Shown piece after piece: positions 12,291 to 23,167 of a stretch of 64,000 nucleotides of DNA (positions within the stretch are counted from its first letter, which is position 1; each line of letters starts with the position of its first letter). A model generated the notes under the pieces. The model saw only the letters and a program-made list of their open reading frames with translations, searched no databases and was not told the DNA's origin. The position numbers and the translations under genes were made by a program. Source of the stretch: Gammaproteobacteria bacterium (GTDB taxonomy: Bacteria > Pseudomonadota > Gammaproteobacteria > HK1); assembly GCA_022824305.1 (NCBI GenBank), contig JAJEAD010000032.1, positions 88,934 through 152,933 of the forward strand, given 5' to 3'.

Positions 12291-15200
12291 TCAATTGTCC
12301 AGGATTTCCTTCAGCGTCCTTTCGTGCCACGACTCCTCGTGGGGCAGCAGGAACTCCGGAGAGGTGAACAGCGGGTTGCCGGGCGACCACAACTCCACGC
12401 TCTCCGCGTGCGCCTCGTAGAAGGCGGGATCGCTCGTCACCCGTACCCGCTCCTCCATGCCCGGCGCGAGCAGGCCGTACTCGCGAGGCGCCATCGGCTG
12501 AACATCGATCCCGGGCGGCATCAGATCCGGCGAGGCGATCACCCGGTCGAGGTCTTCCATGCTGATGGGTGCCGGCGGCCGCTCCGGCATGTCGAGGTCC
12601 GCGTCCAGGGCTGCGTCCAGGTCGAAGCCGCTGCTCCGTGCATCGCGCACTTGCCGCTCGATCGCCTCCACCAGGTTCTCGCGGCTGCCGTCTCCGCTCC
12701 CGCCTTCGCTTCCTCCGCCCATGAGTACCGCTCTCCCGATCGCGCGTGGAACACCCGCCAGGATCGGTTGCAGGCGTCCAACGACCGACTCGAAGAGGCC
12801 GATGCGTTCCCGGAGTGCCCGGTAGACATCCGTCTCGACCGTGTCCTCGTAGTGCAGATTGACGATGCGGATGACCGGGTGCTGCTGCCCGAGGCGATCG
12901 ATCCGGCCGATGCGCTGCTCGACCCGCATCGGGTTCCACGGCATGTCGTAGTTGACGAGCGCCCCGCAGAACTGGAAGTTAAGCCCTTCGGCGGCGGCAT
13001 CGGTACACAGCAGCACGTCGGCTTCGCCCTCGCGAAAGCGGCGTTTGACATCGTCCCGATCGATCCGGCGCCATCCGCCGCCTTCCGTAGCCGGAATCTC
13101 GCCGCCCCGGCCCGAGAAGCACATCAGCCGCAGGTCCCCATGCTCCCGGCGCTGACCGATTCCACCGAAGTCCCCGGATTCTCCGTGCTCACCAGATCTT
13201 CCCGTCCTTCCGAGCTCCGAACGCAGGAAGTCCATCGTATCTGTGTACTGGGTAAAGACCATCACCTGCGCGCAGCCTTCGGAACGCAAAGCAGCGAGCA
13301 CTCCCCGGAGCTCGGCGAGCTTGCTGTCCGGCGGCAGGGCGCGGATGCGCGCGAGCAGGTCTTCGATGGCCGCCCCTTCCTCGGCCGCGAGCGCCCGGTA
13401 CTCGAGCTCCCCGATCTGATCGGCGTCGAGGATCTCGTCCGCCGCCTCGTCGTCGGAGGCGTCCTCATCCCTCCCCAGGCCCGTTTCCGGCCCTGCCCCG
13501 GGTCCTTCCGGCCGCACCGTGTCGGTCCCGCCAGCGATGGCGTCGAGATGGCTCCGAAGCGTGCTGCGAAGCGCCTGGAAGCTGCTCGCGAGCCGGCGCC
13601 GGTAGATAGTCATCACGAAGCCCACCGCGTTGCGCTCACCCGCCTCGGCCTGGCGCCAAGTGCTGCCGATGTAGTCCTCCACCGCATCGTAGAGATCGCG
13701 CTCCGCGATCGTCATACGCACGAAGCGGTCCTCCGCCCGGCGCTCCGCGATGGGCGTTGCGAGCATCCCCGCCCGGAAGTAGCGCCTCAGCAGCTCTCGG
13801 GTATGACGGGAGACGAGGTGGCGAAGCGGCGTCCATGCCCGCATCACGCGCAGCGCGGCAGCACGTTCCGGGGTCTCAAGCTGGCGCCGGGGGATGCTGG
13901 CATCGCTTCGCAGAGCGCGGAGCACCTTGCGTGTCCTGAGCCGCGAGAGATTGGCGAGCGGCTCGGCCGCGGCGGCGTCCATCGCCCCGTGACGGCGCTC
14001 CGCGGCCTGGAAGAGGCGCGCCATGCGCTCCATGGCCGCGGGTGACGGGCTCTCCTGCTTGACGCTCCCGAAGAAGTCGAGGAAAGCATCCGCCGTCCAC
14101 TCCGGCGGAAGGCCCAGCAGGTTCAGCAGGTCCCAGACTTCGACGGCATGCACCTGCATGGGAGTCGCGGTCATGAGCACCAGACCCCGGGTGCGGCCTT
14201 CGAGCCCACGCATGAGCCGAAGCAGGGCGTTCGGACGCTCGCCTTCGCGCCGGTCTCCCGCCCCCCGCCGACGTGCATGATGCGCTTCGTCAAGCACGAT
14301 CAGATCCCAGGGCTCGGCTTCCGACAGCAGCACTTCGGCGCGCTCGCGCCGCCGCATCAGATGGCTCGATGCGATCACCACCGGCTCCTCGTGCCAGGCA
14401 CGAGCGCTGGGATCGCCCTCGCGGGCGGGCTTGGCCAGGAGGCCCGGCGAAGGGTACCGGGAGAGCTTTCGTCCGTCGTACACCGGCCAATTGAGGTTGA
14501 ACTTCTCGCGCAGCTCGATCTGCCACTGCCCTAGCACCGCCTTGGGCGCCAGGATTAGAATGCGTCTTGCGCGGCCCGCGAGCCACGCTTGGCGCAGCAG
14601 CAGTCCGGCCTGGATGGTCTTGCCGAGCCCCACTTCGTCGGCGATCAGGAGTCGAGGTGGCCAACCGCGGTAGAGGCGCTCGAAGGCGCGCACCTGATGC
14701 GGCCAGGGGGTCACCGCCGCGGTCGCCTCGCCGGTGCGGGCGCCGCCGTCGGGGAGAGACGGCGCGCGCTCGATGAAGGCCCAGACCCGGCTTCGCAGAT
14801 CGGGCAAGGCGCCGGACGGTTCCGGGAGCGGATCGACGCTCGCCCGCTCCGGACCTGCCGACCCGGCTCCCGCCTTTGGTGGCGGCGTCGCTTCCGCCCC
14901 TGTTCCCGTCAGGCGGGCCGGCAGCGCATCGTCCGGCGGCAGGAAACGCAACAGATCGCGCCGCGCCGCATCCGGCACGTCGAGCACGATCAGGCGCCGG
15001 CTCCGGTTGGCCCAGATGCGCGCGAAGTTCGTCTCCTCCGCGACGACCCGCTCCGGTTGCGGTCCCCAGCTCGTGTAGACGTTGATGCTCTCCCAGTTGG
15101 TACGCCAGCCGGCCGCGGTCTCGTTCAGGCTGCCGTTCCACGCGATCTTCTCGCCGGTGCGGTCTTCGATGACGCCGGCCTTCTCGTGGAAGATGCCGTC

Positions 15201-15611
15201 GTCGCTCACCGGCTTTCCGCGCGGGTCGCACGGCACCGCGACCTTCACGTCGAGATGGCCACGGGCGACCATCCAGGCCAGCAGCTCGAGCGCGCCGTAG
15301 GCGCCCGCGTCCGGGGGCGCGAGCGACAGCTCCGCCAAGCGCTGGTCGACCCGCGCGCGCAGCTCCTCGCCACGTTCGATCGCGTCGATCTCGGGCGGCG
15401 CCAGCGTGCAGCCGACGATGAGCCGCATGCGGCCGGCGTTCCGCACCAGCCCTTCGATGCCGCGTGCGGCGAGGGCGAGGGCACCGGCGTTGAAGTAGCC
15501 GGTCAGGCGATCGTAACGCTCGGCGTCTTCGAGCGCCGGCACGTAGAACAGCGCGATGAGATCGCCGTCCTCCGGCGTGTACTTGAGCTTCCAGGCACGG
15601 TCCCGCAGCAT
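12291..15611 (-). CDS. PLD-domain and SNF2-type helicase of the defence island
   Basis: Large nuclease/helicase fusion of 1106 residues. The N-terminus resembles a phospholipase D-type domain: FHEKAG (141-146, H and K) followed by WNGSLNE. A SNF2/RapA-type motor follows: Walker A DEVGLGKT at 325-332, DEAH at 441-444, LMTATPMQ near 476, then the second lobe with MVFTQYTD, LCTDAAAEGLNFQ and RIGRIDRLGQ near 880-930. Such proteins occur in anti-phage loci with DUF1156 methylases and may act on unmodified or foreign DNA (inference). The ATG is preceded by GAGAGGG and lies 14 bases after the methylase. Only one PLD motif is seen, so nuclease activity would need a dimer. Left end of the island. Confidence 0.88.
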   Translation of the reverse strand: MLRDRAWKLKYTPEDGDLIALFYVPALEDAERYDRLTGYFNAGALALAARGIEGLVRNAGRMRLIVGCTLAPPEIDAIERGEELRARVDQRLAELSLAPPDAGAYGALELLAWMVARGHLDVKVAVPCDPRGKPVSDDGIFHEKAGVIEDRTGEKIAWNGSLNETAAGWRTNWESINVYTSWGPQPERVVAEETNFARIWANRSRRLIVLDVPDAARRDLLRFLPPDDALPARLTGTGAEATPPPKAGAGSAGPERASVDPLPEPSGALPDLRSRVWAFIERAPSLPDGGARTGEATAAVTPWPHQVRAFERLYRGWPPRLLIADEVGLGKTIQAGLLLRQAWLAGRARRILILAPKAVLGQWQIELREKFNLNWPVYDGRKLSRYPSPGLLAKPAREGDPSARAWHEEPVVIASSHLMRRRERAEVLLSEAEPWDLIVLDEAHHARRRGAGDRREGERPNALLRLMRGLEGRTRGLVLMTATPMQVHAVEVWDLLNLLGLPPEWTADAFLDFFGSVKQESPSPAAMERMARLFQAAERRHGAMDAAAAEPLANLSRLRTRKVLRALRSDASIPRRQLETPERAAALRVMRAWTPLRHLVSRHTRELLRRYFRAGMLATPIAERRAEDRFVRMTIAERDLYDAVEDYIGSTWRQAEAGERNAVGFVMTIYRRRLASSFQALRSTLRSHLDAIAGGTDTVRPEGPGAGPETGLGRDEDASDDEAADEILDADQIGELEYRALAAEEGAAIEDLLARIRALPPDSKLAELRGVLAALRSEGCAQVMVFTQYTDTMDFLRSELGRTGRSGEHGESGDFGGIGQRREHGDLRLMCFSGRGGEIPATEGGGWRRIDRDDVKRRFREGEADVLLCTDAAAEGLNFQFCGALVNYDMPWNPMRVEQRIGRIDRLGQQHPVIRIVNLHYEDTVETDVYRALRERIGLFESVVGRLQPILAGVPRAIGRAVLMGGGSEGGSGDGSRENLVEAIERQVRDARSSGFDLDAALDADLDMPERPPAPISMEDLDRVIASPDLMPPGIDVQPMAPREYGLLAPGMEERVRVTSDPAFYEAHAESVELWSPGNPLFTSPEFLLPHEESWHERTLKEILDN

Positions 15612-15625
15612 GGTCCCTCTCTACA

Positions 15626-18600
15626 CTAAGCCTGCCACAGTTTGAGCTGCTCCGGTTCATCTATCCGGTCGCGGTAGGCAAGTCGGGAGAGGTAGTAGAG
15701 GGTCTCGAAGTCGGAGCCCGACGCCGCCGCCTCGCCCGTGAGCTCGACCCCGGTGAAAGCGCCGGAGACGGGCAACACCTCCAGGACCGCCTCCAGCGAC
15801 GCGAAGAAGCGCGGGTCCCGGTCCGTCAGGTTTGCCGAGAGCATCTCGCGCGCCGCGTCGAGAGAGCGCAGACGCGCCAAGGTGGCCGCATGGTGGATGG
15901 CGTCGATCATCGCGCGCGACCCGTCGGCAGGTCCGAGCGCACCCTTCGCGGCCCGGCGGGCGCTGTCCCAGAGCCGGATGTCGCTTCCCTTCTTCTCTGC
16001 GAGCCGGCCGACGACATCCACATCGAGATCGACACCGACCGCGCGCCCGAGCCGCAACGCCTCGTCGTAGGAGAACGCGGGTGCCCGGAACGCATCCCAG
16101 GCGAGGACGAAGAAGGCCGTCATCGGATCGAGGTCGGCGTTCGCCTCGAGATGGGTCAACTGCTCGAGACGCCAGCGCTTGACCTCCCGCCGTGCGACTT
16201 CGAGAGCGTCCTCCGGTGTCGCCGCGTAGGGGTCCCACTCATCCTCGAAGAGCACCGTCTGGCGCCGGCGGCGGCGCTCGGCCGGAAGCTCGCGCGGGGT
16301 GCCGCGCTTGAGCGGCCAGTGGCGGGAGAACTCCTCGAGCGCCGGCCCGAAGGAGGCGAGATAGAGATCGACACCGGCGATGCCCGCCTCCTGGAACTCT
16401 CCGACCCGCGCCCGCACGGCGCGCGCCACCCGCGGCTCCACATCCTCCCAGTAGAACCCGGGCGCATCAGGCGCGCCGGTGGCTGCGGAGACGCGATAGC
16501 GTCTCGGCTCTTCTCCCACCTGCAGGGGTTCCGGGGTGTGGAGGTGTCCGGGCGGCGCCAGCCTTGGGTCCGTGCTCTCGGGCGCCGGCTCCCCGGACTC
16601 GCGTGCATTCGTACGCGGGCGGCACACCAGGAAGATGGTACTGTTGGCCGCCGCTTTGTCCTTGATATGCAGACTGCCTTCCGCCTCGGTGTTGATCGGC
16701 CAAGACGCGGTAATCGTGAAGCCCGCCTCGATCAGCCCCTTGGTCAGCGCATCCCAAGCCCCGGTCGCCTTGTGGGTGAACATGAGCGTCATGATGCCCT
16801 CCGGCTTCAGCACCCGGCGGCACTCTGCGAAGATCGCCGCCATCCGCTCCTGGTAGTCCCTTCCCGCGAGCGCGCGTGCGCTCTGTGGTCGTTGGACGGC
16901 ATCACTACCGCCGGCCTTTCCCCCGCGCGACCTCGCGCCCTGCTCCTCCCGGAACTTGGCGGGATTGGCGACCGCCTCGTTCTCCTTGTCCGTGAGCTGG
17001 CGCCGGAAGAGCTCGGGGAAGACGTGTCCCGCGGTGCGCTTCAACCACACGTAGAAGAAGTCCGAGAGCTCCGCGTACATCACGTTGTCGTAGTACGGAG
17101 GGTCCATCACCACGGCGTCGATGGAGCCGTCCGGGATGTGGTCGAGGCTGTCGCCCGGCTTGCAGGTGATGGTGACCGGCGGCGGCGGAGAGGCGACTTC
17201 CCGATCTATCCCGTCCAACAGGTCGGCCTGGGCGGTCCGAGCATCCGGGCGCACCAGGGCGACGAGCTCGCCGATGCACTTGGCAGTCTGCCCGATCGCC
17301 CAGTCGTAGCCGAGGCCCGCAATCAGCGGCGCCATCTCGGCATACGACCAACAGAACGCGAAGTTATGCCGATTGAAGGTGTTTGCTACGACTTCCCGGG
17401 TAGGCATCCATATGGACATGCGAGAGTTGTAGTTCAACAGTTTGTCCAGGGAGAGAGCGAGATATCCGTAGACCGCCTTTCGGGTCTCATCGAGCCGCCC
17501 TGCATCCCGGTCGTCGTCGAGCATCTCCCGGAAGACCTGTACGCTCGTGCCGTGGCTGAGAAGCTGGCGGGGCGAGAACAAATCAGTCCACTTATTCATG
17601 CCATACAACTTGTGGCCACGGTCATAGTTGGAAATGTTGCCTATGCATTCACTTGGAACAATGTCGAAGGCTTCCCACTCCGGCAGTTTCTCCGCGAGCG
17701 TCGCCCGGACCTCGGCGTCGTTGTCGTCCTCCGGGCGCGGCGCCCGGTAGCCGCGAACCCACTTCTCGCGCACCCGCCCGGTCTTCGTCCTGTACTCCAC
17801 CCGCTCCTTGTAGACGACGGCGTAGAGCTGATCACCCATCCGCCCCGCCTGCGCCTGCCCCTTGATCGCATCGCCGTCGATGACCCGCCCGCAGTCCGGG
17901 TAGGGGCAGTCGCCTGCCCCGCGCGATACCGTGCCGGCCGACTGCTCCGCAGTAGTCTCCACCACCTCGAACGTACAAACGCGGCCCTCCGATCCGGGAC
18001 CGCTCCCGAGGCGCGCTGTAAGCCTGACTCCGGTCCCGCTGGGCGCGAGACGCCAGTTGGGCGAGAGCGGAACGAGACCGTTGCAGTACGGACAGGTGAT
18101 GGTCCGTGCCCAGAGGTAGGTAAGGTCAATCCGCTTCGGAGCACCTTGCTGGACGAAGAAATCGGAAAGCGACGCATCAATCCGCTCGCGCCAGCCCTGT
18201 GTCAATTCTCCGAACTCGGTTGTGATGGTGGTAGGCAGACACAAAGGCCACTCGACTGTTGCCTTCATGATCAAGGCGGCTACAGGATTAAGGTCATTCG
18301 CATACGGCTTCAGGCCCAACCTGATCGCTTCAAACGGAATGCTCCCACCGCCAGCAGTCGGATCAAGGAGGGAAACAGCTTGTAACGACTGCATTTGAGT
18401 CCGAGCAATCCACTCCACATCGCTTCGATCAGGAGAATAATTGAAGGCACGGTCATAGTTGTAGGGATTGGCAACTCGAACCCCAGTTCTACGGGCTTGA
18501 TTTATCGTCAGGTGAGCTGCCATCGGATCACCGTGAATCCCCAGCACATGGAGAAACTGCTCCCGGTCCGCATCCTCCGGCAGAAGGGACGCCAGCACGG

Positions 18601-18751
18601 CGGCTCGCGATGCCACCAGCGGGCGACGCGCCCACCAGACGTGCAGGCGATTCGGCGCGGGAAACGGTGTCATCGGCGTTCGCTCCCGCGTGCTCTCGAT
18701 GCCGATCTCCGCAATCGGCAACCATCGCTCGATCAAGCGTATGTCAGACAT
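15626..18751 (-). CDS. DUF1156 DNA methylase with zinc ribbon
   Basis: Probable adenine-specific DNA methyltransferase of 1041 residues. The N-terminal DUF1156 region begins [13 protein letters not shown] and contains the [15 protein letters not shown] motif. The SAM-binding motif is DPTAGGGS (130-137); the catalytic motif IV is DPPYYDNV (550-557), the D/N-P-P-Y type of N6-adenine or N4-cytosine enzymes. Cysteines C220/C223 and C282/C287 form a zinc ribbon. A C-terminal extension of about 350 residues has no motif I recognise. In NCBI naming, from memory, such proteins are called anti-phage-associated DUF1156 proteins. The start follows an AGGA box and lies 14 bases after the TPR gene. A middle part (about 17340-17660) is visibly AT-richer. 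Confidence 0.88.
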   Translation of the reverse strand: MSDIRLIERWLPIAEIGIESTRERTPMTPFPAPNRLHVWWARRPLVASRAAVLASLLPEDADREQFLHVLGIHGDPMAAHLTINQARRTGVRVANPYNYDRAFNYSPDRSDVEWIARTQMQSLQAVSLLDPTAGGGSIPFEAIRLGLKPYANDLNPVAALIMKATVEWPLCLPTTITTEFGELTQGWRERIDASLSDFFVQQGAPKRIDLTYLWARTITCPYCNGLVPLSPNWRLAPSGTGVRLTARLGSGPGSEGRVCTFEVVETTAEQSAGTVSRGAGDCPYPDCGRVIDGDAIKGQAQAGRMGDQLYAVVYKERVEYRTKTGRVREKWVRGYRAPRPEDDNDAEVRATLAEKLPEWEAFDIVPSECIGNISNYDRGHKLYGMNKWTDLFSPRQLLSHGTSVQVFREMLDDDRDAGRLDETRKAVYGYLALSLDKLLNYNSRMSIWMPTREVVANTFNRHNFAFCWSYAEMAPLIAGLGYDWAIGQTAKCIGELVALVRPDARTAQADLLDGIDREVASPPPPVTITCKPGDSLDHIPDGSIDAVVMDPPYYDNVMYAELSDFFYVWLKRTAGHVFPELFRRQLTDKENEAVANPAKFREEQGARSRGGKAGGSDAVQRPQSARALAGRDYQERMAAIFAECRRVLKPEGIMTLMFTHKATGAWDALTKGLIEAGFTITASWPINTEAEGSLHIKDKAAANSTIFLVCRPRTNARESGEPAPESTDPRLAPPGHLHTPEPLQVGEEPRRYRVSAATGAPDAPGFYWEDVEPRVARAVRARVGEFQEAGIAGVDLYLASFGPALEEFSRHWPLKRGTPRELPAERRRRRQTVLFEDEWDPYAATPEDALEVARREVKRWRLEQLTHLEANADLDPMTAFFVLAWDAFRAPAFSYDEALRLGRAVGVDLDVDVVGRLAEKKGSDIRLWDSARRAAKGALGPADGSRAMIDAIHHAATLARLRSLDAAREMLSANLTDRDPRFFASLEAVLEVLPVSGAFTGVELTGEAAASGSDFETLYYLSRLAYRDRIDEPEQLKLWQA

Positions 18752-18764
18752 CCTTCCGATCCTG

Positions 18765-21620
18765 CTACGCGACCACATCGGTGTCCGCTTCTCCCCTGCC
18801 AACATCACTGGCTCGTCTTTCTCTTAGTTCCATCAGCGCTTGGTGAACATCCTGGGCGACTTCTTCGACTTCCCGCGCAACCCGGGGTTCGAGACCAAGC
18901 TCCCTTTCCAGCGCTGTCGTAAGCGGCAACAGAAGATTCGTCGCCGGAGATGCCAAGATGAGATCCCGCATACGTGCTGGTCCAAGATCGATACTTAGCT
19001 CCATCAAGGCATTGATGCCGGTCCTCGGGAAAGAATCAAATTCCGGAAGAATATCGAGGATGAATTGGACATCTCTCTCCGAGGTCGATCGGTTACCGAT
19101 CGCGAGAGTCGCTCTTGCTCGGATTGCATGACCCTGACACTGAAGCTCCTTCAACCACTGAAGATCCTTCAACTCCGTACGGCGTTGTTCGAGTACTTTA
19201 CCTACTGTGTCGATAGCCGACTCGTACTGCCGGTACTCCAGTTCAAGATCCGCCTTCCTAACGAAAGCAAACTCGACCCACGCACGGACTCGGAAGGATT
19301 CATACTCTCCGAATTGGTGAATAACTTGTTCGTAAGCGGACAATGCTTCTCGTGCCTGGTTCAGGTCGCTGTATGCAAGCCCTCTGCCCACCAGCGCCAC
19401 CACCATCCTCTCTCGCAGAGCCGGCGCATCATTCTGCCCGAAACGGCGCAACGCCTCATCAAAGCAGGCCAGTGCTTCCCTCGGCCGTTGCAATCCACCG
19501 AGTTGCAGTCCTTTGCTGGTGATGGCCTTGGCAACTGGTTCAAGAAAGGCTGGCTCCTCACTCTCTCCGAATCGACGTATCACATCCTCGTAGGCGATCA
19601 AGGCTTCCTTTGATCGATTCAAACCGCGAAGTACTTCCCCTTTGTTAACAAGAGCCAACGCGACCAATCTGGAGAGGGCAGGAGTCTCACTCTCCCCGAC
19701 TCGATGCACTACCTCTTCGTAGGCAGTTAGAGCGTCCTGTGTCTTATTGAGTTCACCTAGAATGATGCCCTTGTTTACCAAGGCCGATGCAATCAACTCA
19801 CGACGGGACGATGTCTCATTCTCTCCAAACCTACTTATTATCTCCTCAAAGGCAGTCAGCGCATGCACCGGTTGCTTCAGCTCGGCAAGCAAAGTTCCTT
19901 TTGTGAACAAAGCAGTTGCAACCAAATCGACAACAACCGGTGCATCTTTTTTTTCAAACCTACGTACAACCTCGCTACACGCTGCCAGGGCATCTTCTGG
20001 GCGATTCAGTTTGAGGAGTATGATGTTCTTGTTCGCGAATGCCAGTAGGACCAGTGGAAAGACGGCAGGTGTGTCACTCTCTTCAAATCTATGGATTATC
20101 TCGTCGTAGACAGCCAGCGCATCCCCTTCCCGGTTCTGGTCAACCAGCACAGCCGCCTTGTCGACAAGTGCCTTTGCTTTCGTCTGTTCTGCCTGTTCGT
20201 CCGAATGCTCTTCAGGCTGATCGATCAAACGATGACCCAGCTCCACATGGACCGACTCCGTACTCTCCACATCCAGGAGTGCGGAACTCCGGTCCAGCAA
20301 CCCCACGATGTTCTCGGGAATCATCGCAGCCAACTCTTCGCGATACTCGGCCAACCCTGGCAGTGCCATCAACCGTGTGAGGGCTGTTCGGTGCAGTTCT
20401 CGCATTTCGACACCCAGCCTTTCCGCTTCGTGCGCGATCCGAGCGCCCATGTCCCTCAGTTCGCGCGGTGAGTAGTACGACTCCATGAAGCGGATGAGGG
20501 CGTCGATCAGGCGGTCCGGGCCGCGGGAACGCCGCATCAGGCAGTAGATGTTGTACAGGCGTTCGCTCAGGTAGTACTGCTTGCGCCGGGCGCTTCCGCC
20601 CGCGACCTGGACGACGCCCCGGTCGATGAGGCGCGTGAGCTGGGCGCTGCACTTGCTGGTCTCGAGCCGGGATCGGTCCGCGACCTCCCGCGTGGTCGCC
20701 GGCTTCCACAGCTCGGCCAACGCGAGATACACGCGCCGCTCCTGCGCCGGCAGCGATTCTATGTGGCTCTTGAAGTACTCTGTGTGGTCATCGACCAAGT
20801 CGAGGAGGTCGGCCATCAGCTCGCGAAAGGACCGCTCGGCGCCGAAGCGCGCTACGATCGCAATTAATCGAGGGCTGCCGCCGGTCAGGATCTCCAGGGA
20901 CCGGATCGTCTGGGGTGAGGGGCATCGGCCGGACACCGTCTCCCACAGAACTGCGCATTCGTTCGTATTGAGGGGGCGCAGCGTAACCACCCGGAAGAGA
21001 TCGTAAAGGGCATGGTCCGGGCTGTCGATTTCGGCGAAACGGCTGGTCGCGCTCGCGATCAGCATGATCCGGGACTCGGTCTGGAGAATCTTGCGAAGCC
21101 GCCATCCCGCATCCGGGTCCGCCATGTCCCTGAACATCATGTTCAGGTTCTCGACCATCAACGCCAGCCTCCTGCCCTCCCGGTCCGAGAAATCGAGGAG
21201 GACCGCGAGGCAGCGCTCAGCGAGAGCCCGGTCGTCCCGGATGGTTCGCAGGTCCTCACAAGTGCGAGACAGGTCTGGGTCTCCCTCCCGGCAAGGCGCC
21301 TGGACGGCGAGGCGGAACAGGCATTCCAGCCAGAACTCCCCCGCGGTGGCGACCTCGTAGCTCTCCTCCGCGAAGACGATGGGGAAGAAACCGGACGAGA
21401 GTCCGGCATCCCGGCGCACTTCCGCCGCGACCCGCAGGAGCAGGCTCGTCTTCCCGCTGCCACGTGGGCCTATCACGATCTGATGGGGATTCGAGCTTCC
21501 CGTGCACTCCCGCAGCAATTCGACGATCGATTCGAACTCGCTTGTCCGCACACAGAACGAAGCCACCAGCTCGTCGTCGCTGAGGAAGCCCGGGTTGTAC
21601 TTCCTGGCGGTCACGACCAT
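18765..21620 (-). CDS. STAND-like ATPase with winged helix and TPR repeats
   Basis: 951-residue protein of unknown exact function. The N-terminal AAA/STAND ATPase has a P-loop GPRGSGKTS (51-59), a Walker B-like LALMVENLN and a SATSRF sensor. A winged-helix segment around 290-360 reads [24 protein letters not shown] in part. Then come roughly eight TPR-type repeats (about 490-800) of 40-45 residues carrying the pattern ALVNKG...L...EALxAYEEVI.RFG. The layout suggests a sensor or scaffold in which repeats detect a ligand and the ATPase domain signals (inference). The ATG at 21620 overlaps the upstream ATPase gene by ten bases. Base composition is much lower in GC than the flanks, especially 18400-20200, a sign of transfer. 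Confidence 0.8.
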   Translation of the reverse strand: MVVTARKYNPGFLSDDELVASFCVRTSEFESIVELLRECTGSSNPHQIVIGPRGSGKTSLLLRVAAEVRRDAGLSSGFFPIVFAEESYEVATAGEFWLECLFRLAVQAPCREGDPDLSRTCEDLRTIRDDRALAERCLAVLLDFSDREGRRLALMVENLNMMFRDMADPDAGWRLRKILQTESRIMLIASATSRFAEIDSPDHALYDLFRVVTLRPLNTNECAVLWETVSGRCPSPQTIRSLEILTGGSPRLIAIVARFGAERSFRELMADLLDLVDDHTEYFKSHIESLPAQERRVYLALAELWKPATTREVADRSRLETSKCSAQLTRLIDRGVVQVAGGSARRKQYYLSERLYNIYCLMRRSRGPDRLIDALIRFMESYYSPRELRDMGARIAHEAERLGVEMRELHRTALTRLMALPGLAEYREELAAMIPENIVGLLDRSSALLDVESTESVHVELGHRLIDQPEEHSDEQAEQTKAKALVDKAAVLVDQNREGDALAVYDEIIHRFEESDTPAVFPLVLLAFANKNIILLKLNRPEDALAACSEVVRRFEKKDAPVVVDLVATALFTKGTLLAELKQPVHALTAFEEIISRFGENETSSRRELIASALVNKGIILGELNKTQDALTAYEEVVHRVGESETPALSRLVALALVNKGEVLRGLNRSKEALIAYEDVIRRFGESEEPAFLEPVAKAITSKGLQLGGLQRPREALACFDEALRRFGQNDAPALRERMVVALVGRGLAYSDLNQAREALSAYEQVIHQFGEYESFRVRAWVEFAFVRKADLELEYRQYESAIDTVGKVLEQRRTELKDLQWLKELQCQGHAIRARATLAIGNRSTSERDVQFILDILPEFDSFPRTGINALMELSIDLGPARMRDLILASPATNLLLPLTTALERELGLEPRVAREVEEVAQDVHQALMELRERRASDVGRGEADTDVVA

Positions 21621-22918
21621 CGCAGCGTCTCGCTCTGGCACCCGGTGCGGCCCGGCCAGGACGGCGTGCGGCGCAGGTCGTGCCGTGCGCGCCACCAGTC
21701 TTCGAGCAATCCCGATACGAATCGGTAGCCGCCACCCTGCCTCTCCAGATACCCGTCATGTTCGAGCACGTGGAGTACGTCCTCAAGCGGAGCCGGATCG
21801 GCCTCGACCGGGTGCGATATCCGGCCCCAGTCCGGAACTGAACGTCGATAGCGATCGATGACATCATCTGGCAGGAAGCCGCCGTTGACAGCGGCCCCGG
21901 TCAACATCTCCTTTGCGATCCGGCAGCCTTCGCGTCCGAGCACCATCTTCAGCCGGCTCTCATAGTGCTTCAGAACCATCTCTCTTCCCGCGCCGAGCAT
22001 CGCGCCGGTGTACACGCGCTCCACATCTTCCCGCGTGGCTTCACGCCGGCCCGCTTGGCGCAGAGCTTCGCGAAGGTGGTCGAAGAACAACTGCACATGG
22101 TGGGGGCTCTGACACCGCAGCCGGCGGCACATGTCCTGGCGGACGGCGAGAGGAAGGTCCAGCTCGTAGCTCTCCGCCAGCGAACCGAGGCAGGCGACGG
22201 CGGTGTCCTCATCCCACGGCTTCAGATCGAAGGGAGAGTAGATGTTGGCGAGGGCGCTGAGATCTGCCTGCAGCAGAATCGGTCCGAGGCGCACGCTGCC
22301 GGAGAGGATCATGCTCACGCGCCCGCGATGCGCTTGGCCGTTCTTGCGGAGCCAGCTCAGGAACTCGTCCGCTGCCTGCCTCCGCTGTGGCGTGATGCGG
22401 TTGTCGTCTCCCTTGAGAAGGAGATTGACGAGTATCGGCAACTCATCGATCGCGAGCACTACCGGCCGCTCGTTCTCCGCCAGGGCCTCGAAAAGCCGGT
22501 CACCCCTCTGCCGCCAGTTGCCGCCATCGATCCCGGTGCCCAGCTTCACCCGTATGTTGGGGACGGGCGAGGTGTCGGCCCGAGTGCTCAACTCGACCCT
22601 CGGCAGGACGTTGGCGAAGCTGGATTTGAGCCGGCGCCACGCGCCCTGCACCGATCTCGACTGAACCGTGAGCTCGAGGATCGCGTCGACCGGCGTGGCG
22701 GCATCCTCTAGGTCGACGAAGACCGTGTCGACGCTCCCTTCCTCCTTCAAGCGGCGCAACAGCTCCCGGACGAGACTCGTCTTGCCCATCCGCCGCTGCG
22801 CGGTCAGCAGCGTATGGGTTCCATCCCGCACCCGCTCTGCGAGTGCTTCCAGCTCGACTTCCCGGTCGAAGAAGCGATCTCCCTCGACCCAGTTAGCCCC
22901 TGCCTTCCTGAGCGGCAT
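21611..22918 (-). CDS. AAA-family ATPase, first gene of the left island operon
   Basis: 435-residue ATPase that resembles the archaeal-type ATPase_2 group: P-loop AQRRMGKTSL (40-49), Walker B VLAIDELPIL, a sensor segment ILSGSVRLG, and a C-terminal winged helix ending in LEDWWRARHD. The family is often found with partner proteins in mobile or defence loci; its client is unknown. The gene overlaps the STAND-TPR gene by ten bases, so the two are probably made in equal amounts and may form one complex (inference). A good promoter and a GGGAAA ribosome-binding site lie upstream. Confidence 0.8.
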   Translation of the reverse strand: MPLRKAGANWVEGDRFFDREVELEALAERVRDGTHTLLTAQRRMGKTSLVRELLRRLKEEGSVDTVFVDLEDAATPVDAILELTVQSRSVQGAWRRLKSSFANVLPRVELSTRADTSPVPNIRVKLGTGIDGGNWRQRGDRLFEALAENERPVVLAIDELPILVNLLLKGDDNRITPQRRQAADEFLSWLRKNGQAHRGRVSMILSGSVRLGPILLQADLSALANIYSPFDLKPWDEDTAVACLGSLAESYELDLPLAVRQDMCRRLRCQSPHHVQLFFDHLREALRQAGRREATREDVERVYTGAMLGAGREMVLKHYESRLKMVLGREGCRIAKEMLTGAAVNGGFLPDDVIDRYRRSVPDWGRISHPVEADPAPLEDVLHVLEHDGYLERQGGGYRFVSGLLEDWWRARHDLRRTPSWPGRTGCQSETLRWS

Positions 22919-22951
22919 CCCCGATTTCCCAACGAATTTGATGGAAACGAA

Positions 22952-22979
22952 ATTGTTGGCAAAATGAAGTTAATGTCAA
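22952..22979 (-). promoter_or_regulatory. Promoter of the left island operon
   Basis: On the minus strand, a perfect TTGACA (-35, 22979-22974) is followed after 16 bases by AACAAT (-10, 22957-22952; four of six). It lies in an AT-rich patch and would give a leader of about 25 bases in front of the ATG at 22918. This is one of the best sigma-70-like promoters seen in the window and probably drives AAA, STAND-TPR, methylase and helicase together. Confidence 0.6.
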
Positions 22980-23134
22980 CCCTCCCATAACTGGCTGTTT
23001 CATCATGGTGTTTTTCCCGATCGGATCCCGGTCGCTTCCGACGACCTGCCTGAAATGCTGCGAGGCCGCCCGCCGGAGTCTGCTGTCCCCGGAAATCGTG
23101 TGCTCTCCCGGATTCGGTCCGTCCGTGTCAAACT

Positions 23135-23151
23135 GATGCCGTTCGGGCATC
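23135..23151 (+). other. Small hairpin just upstream of vsr
   Basis: GATGCC (23135-23140) pairs perfectly with GGCATC (23146-23151) around a 5-base loop. It sits directly before the GAGGGGGA ribosome-binding site of vsr and could influence its translation or mark the 5' end of its transcript. Role unknown. Confidence 0.25.
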
Positions 23152-23167
23152 GTCGAGGGGGACATCG

